This document shows, in pieces, positions 4,919 to 6,765 of a stretch of DNA of 6,765 nucleotides. Below the pieces are notes generated by a model that worked only from the letters and a program-made list of their open reading frames with translations, searched no databases and was not told the DNA's origin. The DNA comes from CADEED01 sp046733635 (GTDB lineage Bacteria > Pseudomonadota > Gammaproteobacteria > Steroidobacterales > Steroidobacteraceae). The stretch's first letter is position 1. Each line of letters starts with the position of its first letter. The stretch is taken from contig JBKPPO010000203.1 in assembly GCA_046733635.1 (NCBI GenBank), forward strand, positions 1-6,765, read 5' to 3'. Made by a program: the position numbers and the translations under genes.

Positions 4919-6763
4919 TCAGGGGGCGTCCCAGCCACCGTGCCACTGCACGCGGCGCGCCGGCGCGGCGTCCGCCCAGCCGCGCTGCGCGGCGGATCCG
5001 CGGAGGACGGTCCAGGCGCGGGCGATGCGATTGCGCGCGGGCGAAGGCACCGCGGTAGCCGCCAGCGACACTTGCTCGTAATCCACGGTGAGATCGTAGG
5101 TGCGAGACAGCAGGCCCACTCTCCCCTGGCCGCGGAACACCTGATCGGGCTCAGGCCCGCTGCCCTGAACGTTGACGAGTTCGATCTGCCCGTCGGACAA
5201 CGATGCGTTCGCAGCGAGTTGGTGATGACTGTCGTCGCCCTGGGTTTCGAGGTCGAAGGCGCCGCTGAGGCCGCGCACGAGATCGCGCGTGTCGTCGGTA
5301 CGCCACTGCAACTCGCCGCTCGCGCGCAAGGATCGCGTGGGCCACTCGGCGGGCAGGGCCGCGCTTTCCAGCAAAGCCGGCAGCTGACGCGTGTTCACGC
5401 TGAAATCCATGCGGCAACGCTGCTCCTGCTCCAGGCAGCTGCCATTCGCAGAAAGCTGGTGCGGCGCGCCGGCCGCGGAGTCGAGCGAGAACTCGATGCC
5501 CGCATCACGGCGCGACAACCGGGCCGCCATGGCGCCGAGCGGATTGTCGGCCTGCCGCAAGTCCGCGATGTCCACCTGCAGATCGCCATCGCGCGGCAGT
5601 AGCGCGCCGGCCGCGGCGAGCACCAGCGGCGCGCGTTTGAGTTCGATGCGCTCCAGTGCGAGCCGCGGCTCGCCGGCCGCCTCGGACGAACCCAGGATTT
5701 CGCCGGCGACTCCCTGCACTTCGAAGCGGGCGCGCAGGCGGCCTTGCTCCATCAAGCCGTGGAAGGAGTCGCGGCCGCTTTCGACGTGGTATTCGCGCAG
5801 GCCGCGACCATCGATGCGAACAGTGGCCGTGACCGGCAGTGCACGGGCACGCGTCTTGTCGAAAGGTTCAGGCAGGCGGCTCTCCAGCCCGGTGAGATTG
5901 CTGGCGAGCGCGAGGCGCCACTCGCCGGCTTCGGGTCGCCGGTCCAGCGTGCCGCTCCAGCTGAACTGCCCTGACAGACCGGCGCCCGCTCCGGACTCGC
6001 CTAACAACTCGAGCAGCGGCGCCGCATCGGCCGTGCCCGCCATCGTCGCCACCAGTCCGCCGCGCGTGGCGCGGCGCGACTCGATCTGCACCGGCCCACC
6101 GAGCCAACTGCCGCGCAGCGCGAGACCGCGTAATTCGCCATTCGCATAACGCACCGTCCCCGACAGCCCCTCGAGGGCCGGCACGTCGTCGGCGAGCGGG
6201 ATGGACGCATCGGCCAGCTTCGCGGTCACGCGCCATTTTTCCGGCTGACGCAATTCCGCGTCGCCGCGCGCTTCCGCGTCGAGCGTCACCGAACCTTTGA
6301 GCTGCTCCAGCCCCTGCTCGCGAAACACACGCTGGAGCAGCGTCGATTCGAGCGGCCCTTGCAGTGACGCGCGCAATCGTGGCGCGCCCTGGCGCGGCCA
6401 GTCGACACGGGCTTCCGAAAGCTGCAGGTCTTCGAGCCGACCGGTGGTGAGCCGCAGCCGCGTACCGGTGCGCGAGAATTCGAGCGTGCCCTCCGCCCCG
6501 GCCAACGCCGGTGCGCCGTCGATCGCGCTCGCCAGTCCCGCGAGCATCAGCATTCCGCGCGAGCGCTGCCAATTCACGGCTCGCCGGCCGGAGTCGTCGA
6601 CCGTCGGCAGCAGATCGAGCTTGCCGCTGACGATCTCGCCGCCCTGGACGTCGGCGAGCTGCGGCACCGTCGCCTCCAGCGCCAGCAGCGACCACACATC
6701 CGCGAGCAGCGCGCGGTCCACGCGCGTGATTTCCAGCGCCAGCGATTTGGCTTGCGCCCCGTT
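4919..6763 (-). CDS. yhdP: YhdP-family AsmA-like envelope protein, C-terminal part (partial)
   Basis: The frame is open from the right edge to TGA at 4919-4921, giving the last 614 residues. The N-terminal half, including the expected membrane anchor, is outside the window. YhdP is an inner-membrane-anchored AsmA-like protein that spans the periplasm and, with TamB and YdbH, supports phospholipid movement to the outer membrane in E. coli. Support here comes from long repeats of amphipathic beta-strand sequence typical of such bridges, and from the family-like segments TGLESRLPEPFDK (visible residues about 291-303) and RVGLLSRTYDLTVDY (about 548-562). The C-terminal YxVxGxWxxP-type ending appears as VQWHGGWDAP. 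The position upstream of the amidase and tldD also fits. The end looks shorter than in well-known YhdP: I do not find the 'LGLLN...RRL..DF' block or the hydrophobic segment near the C-terminus. Two cysteines six residues apart (about 443 and 450) could form a disulfide. Full YhdP is about 1,270 residues in E. coli. Confidence 0.85.
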   Translation of the reverse strand, partial: NGAQAKSLALEITRVDRALLADVWSLLALEATVPQLADVQGGEIVSGKLDLLPTVDDSGRRAVNWQRSRGMLMLAGLASAIDGAPALAGAEGTLEFSRTGTRLRLTTGRLEDLQLSEARVDWPRQGAPRLRASLQGPLESTLLQRVFREQGLEQLKGSVTLDAEARGDAELRQPEKWRVTAKLADASIPLADDVPALEGLSGTVRYANGELRGLALRGSWLGGPVQIESRRATRGGLVATMAGTADAAPLLELLGESGAGAGLSGQFSWSGTLDRRPEAGEWRLALASNLTGLESRLPEPFDKTRARALPVTATVRIDGRGLREYHVESGRDSFHGLMEQGRLRARFEVQGVAGEILGSSEAAGEPRLALERIELKRAPLVLAAAGALLPRDGDLQVDIADLRQADNPLGAMAARLSRRDAGIEFSLDSAAGAPHQLSANGSCLEQEQRCRMDFSVNTRQLPALLESAALPAEWPTRSLRASGELQWRTDDTRDLVRGLSGAFDLETQGDDSHHQLAANASLSDGQIELVNVQGSGPEPDQVFRGQGRVGLLSRTYDLTVDYEQVSLAATAVPSPARNRIARAWTVLRGSAAQRGWADAAPARRVQWHGGWDAP

Positions 6764-6765
6764 GC

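Noticed and set aside
1..6765. CRISPR arrays, insertion sequences, tRNA genes or phage genes
   Set aside because: I looked for regular repeats, terminal inverted repeats, transposase or integrase motifs and tRNA-like cloverleafs and found none. Nearly all of the window is accounted for by ordinary genes.

Overview
This window is GC-rich, densely coded chromosomal DNA. It most likely comes from a gammaproteobacterium of the Xanthomonadales/Nevskiales/Steroidobacter type. That placement is inferred from the gene order yhdP - nitrilase-family amidase - tldD, the general-secretion-type ATPase and the strong GC bias at third codon positions. No mobile element, tRNA, rRNA or CRISPR array is visible.

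Left part (1-1505, + strand). The last 45 codons of purK (purine biosynthesis) enter from the left edge. A 58-base gap with a palindrome and a possible -10 box follows. Next comes a 435-residue ATPase that joins an ExeA/GspA-type AAA+ module to a C-terminal FHA (phosphothreonine-binding) domain and an acidic tail.

Middle (1506-2103). A strong two-way intrinsic terminator at 1547-1583 separates the ATPase gene from a very small gene on the opposite strand (1598-1768, perhaps to 1846). That gene encodes an unrecognised 56- to 82-residue protein with an amphipathic, Arg-rich C-terminus. About 335 bases of AT-richer DNA follow, between divergent genes. This stretch holds a perfect operator-like inverted repeat around a -10-like hexamer, plus several short hairpins in front of the next gene.

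Right part (2104-6765). A small exported or membrane-anchored protein with an NTF2-like appearance (2104-2595, +) runs tail-to-tail into an operon on the minus strand. In transcription order the operon is yhdP (C-terminal half only; it continues past the right edge), a carbon-nitrogen hydrolase of the Nit1/Nit2 amidase group, and tldD. Gaps between them are 19 and 17 bases, so co-transcription is likely. YhdP belongs to the AsmA-like envelope proteins that help phospholipids reach the outer membrane. The amidase probably repairs deaminated glutathione or a similar alpha-keto amide. TldD is the zinc-protease half of TldD/TldE; its partner is not in this window. The three have different jobs and seem to be linked by conserved order rather than by one pathway.

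Nothing here amounts to a clear undescribed system. The points most worth following are the ExeA-FHA fusion, the small minus-strand protein with its candidate operator, and the unusually short-looking C-terminal region of YhdP.
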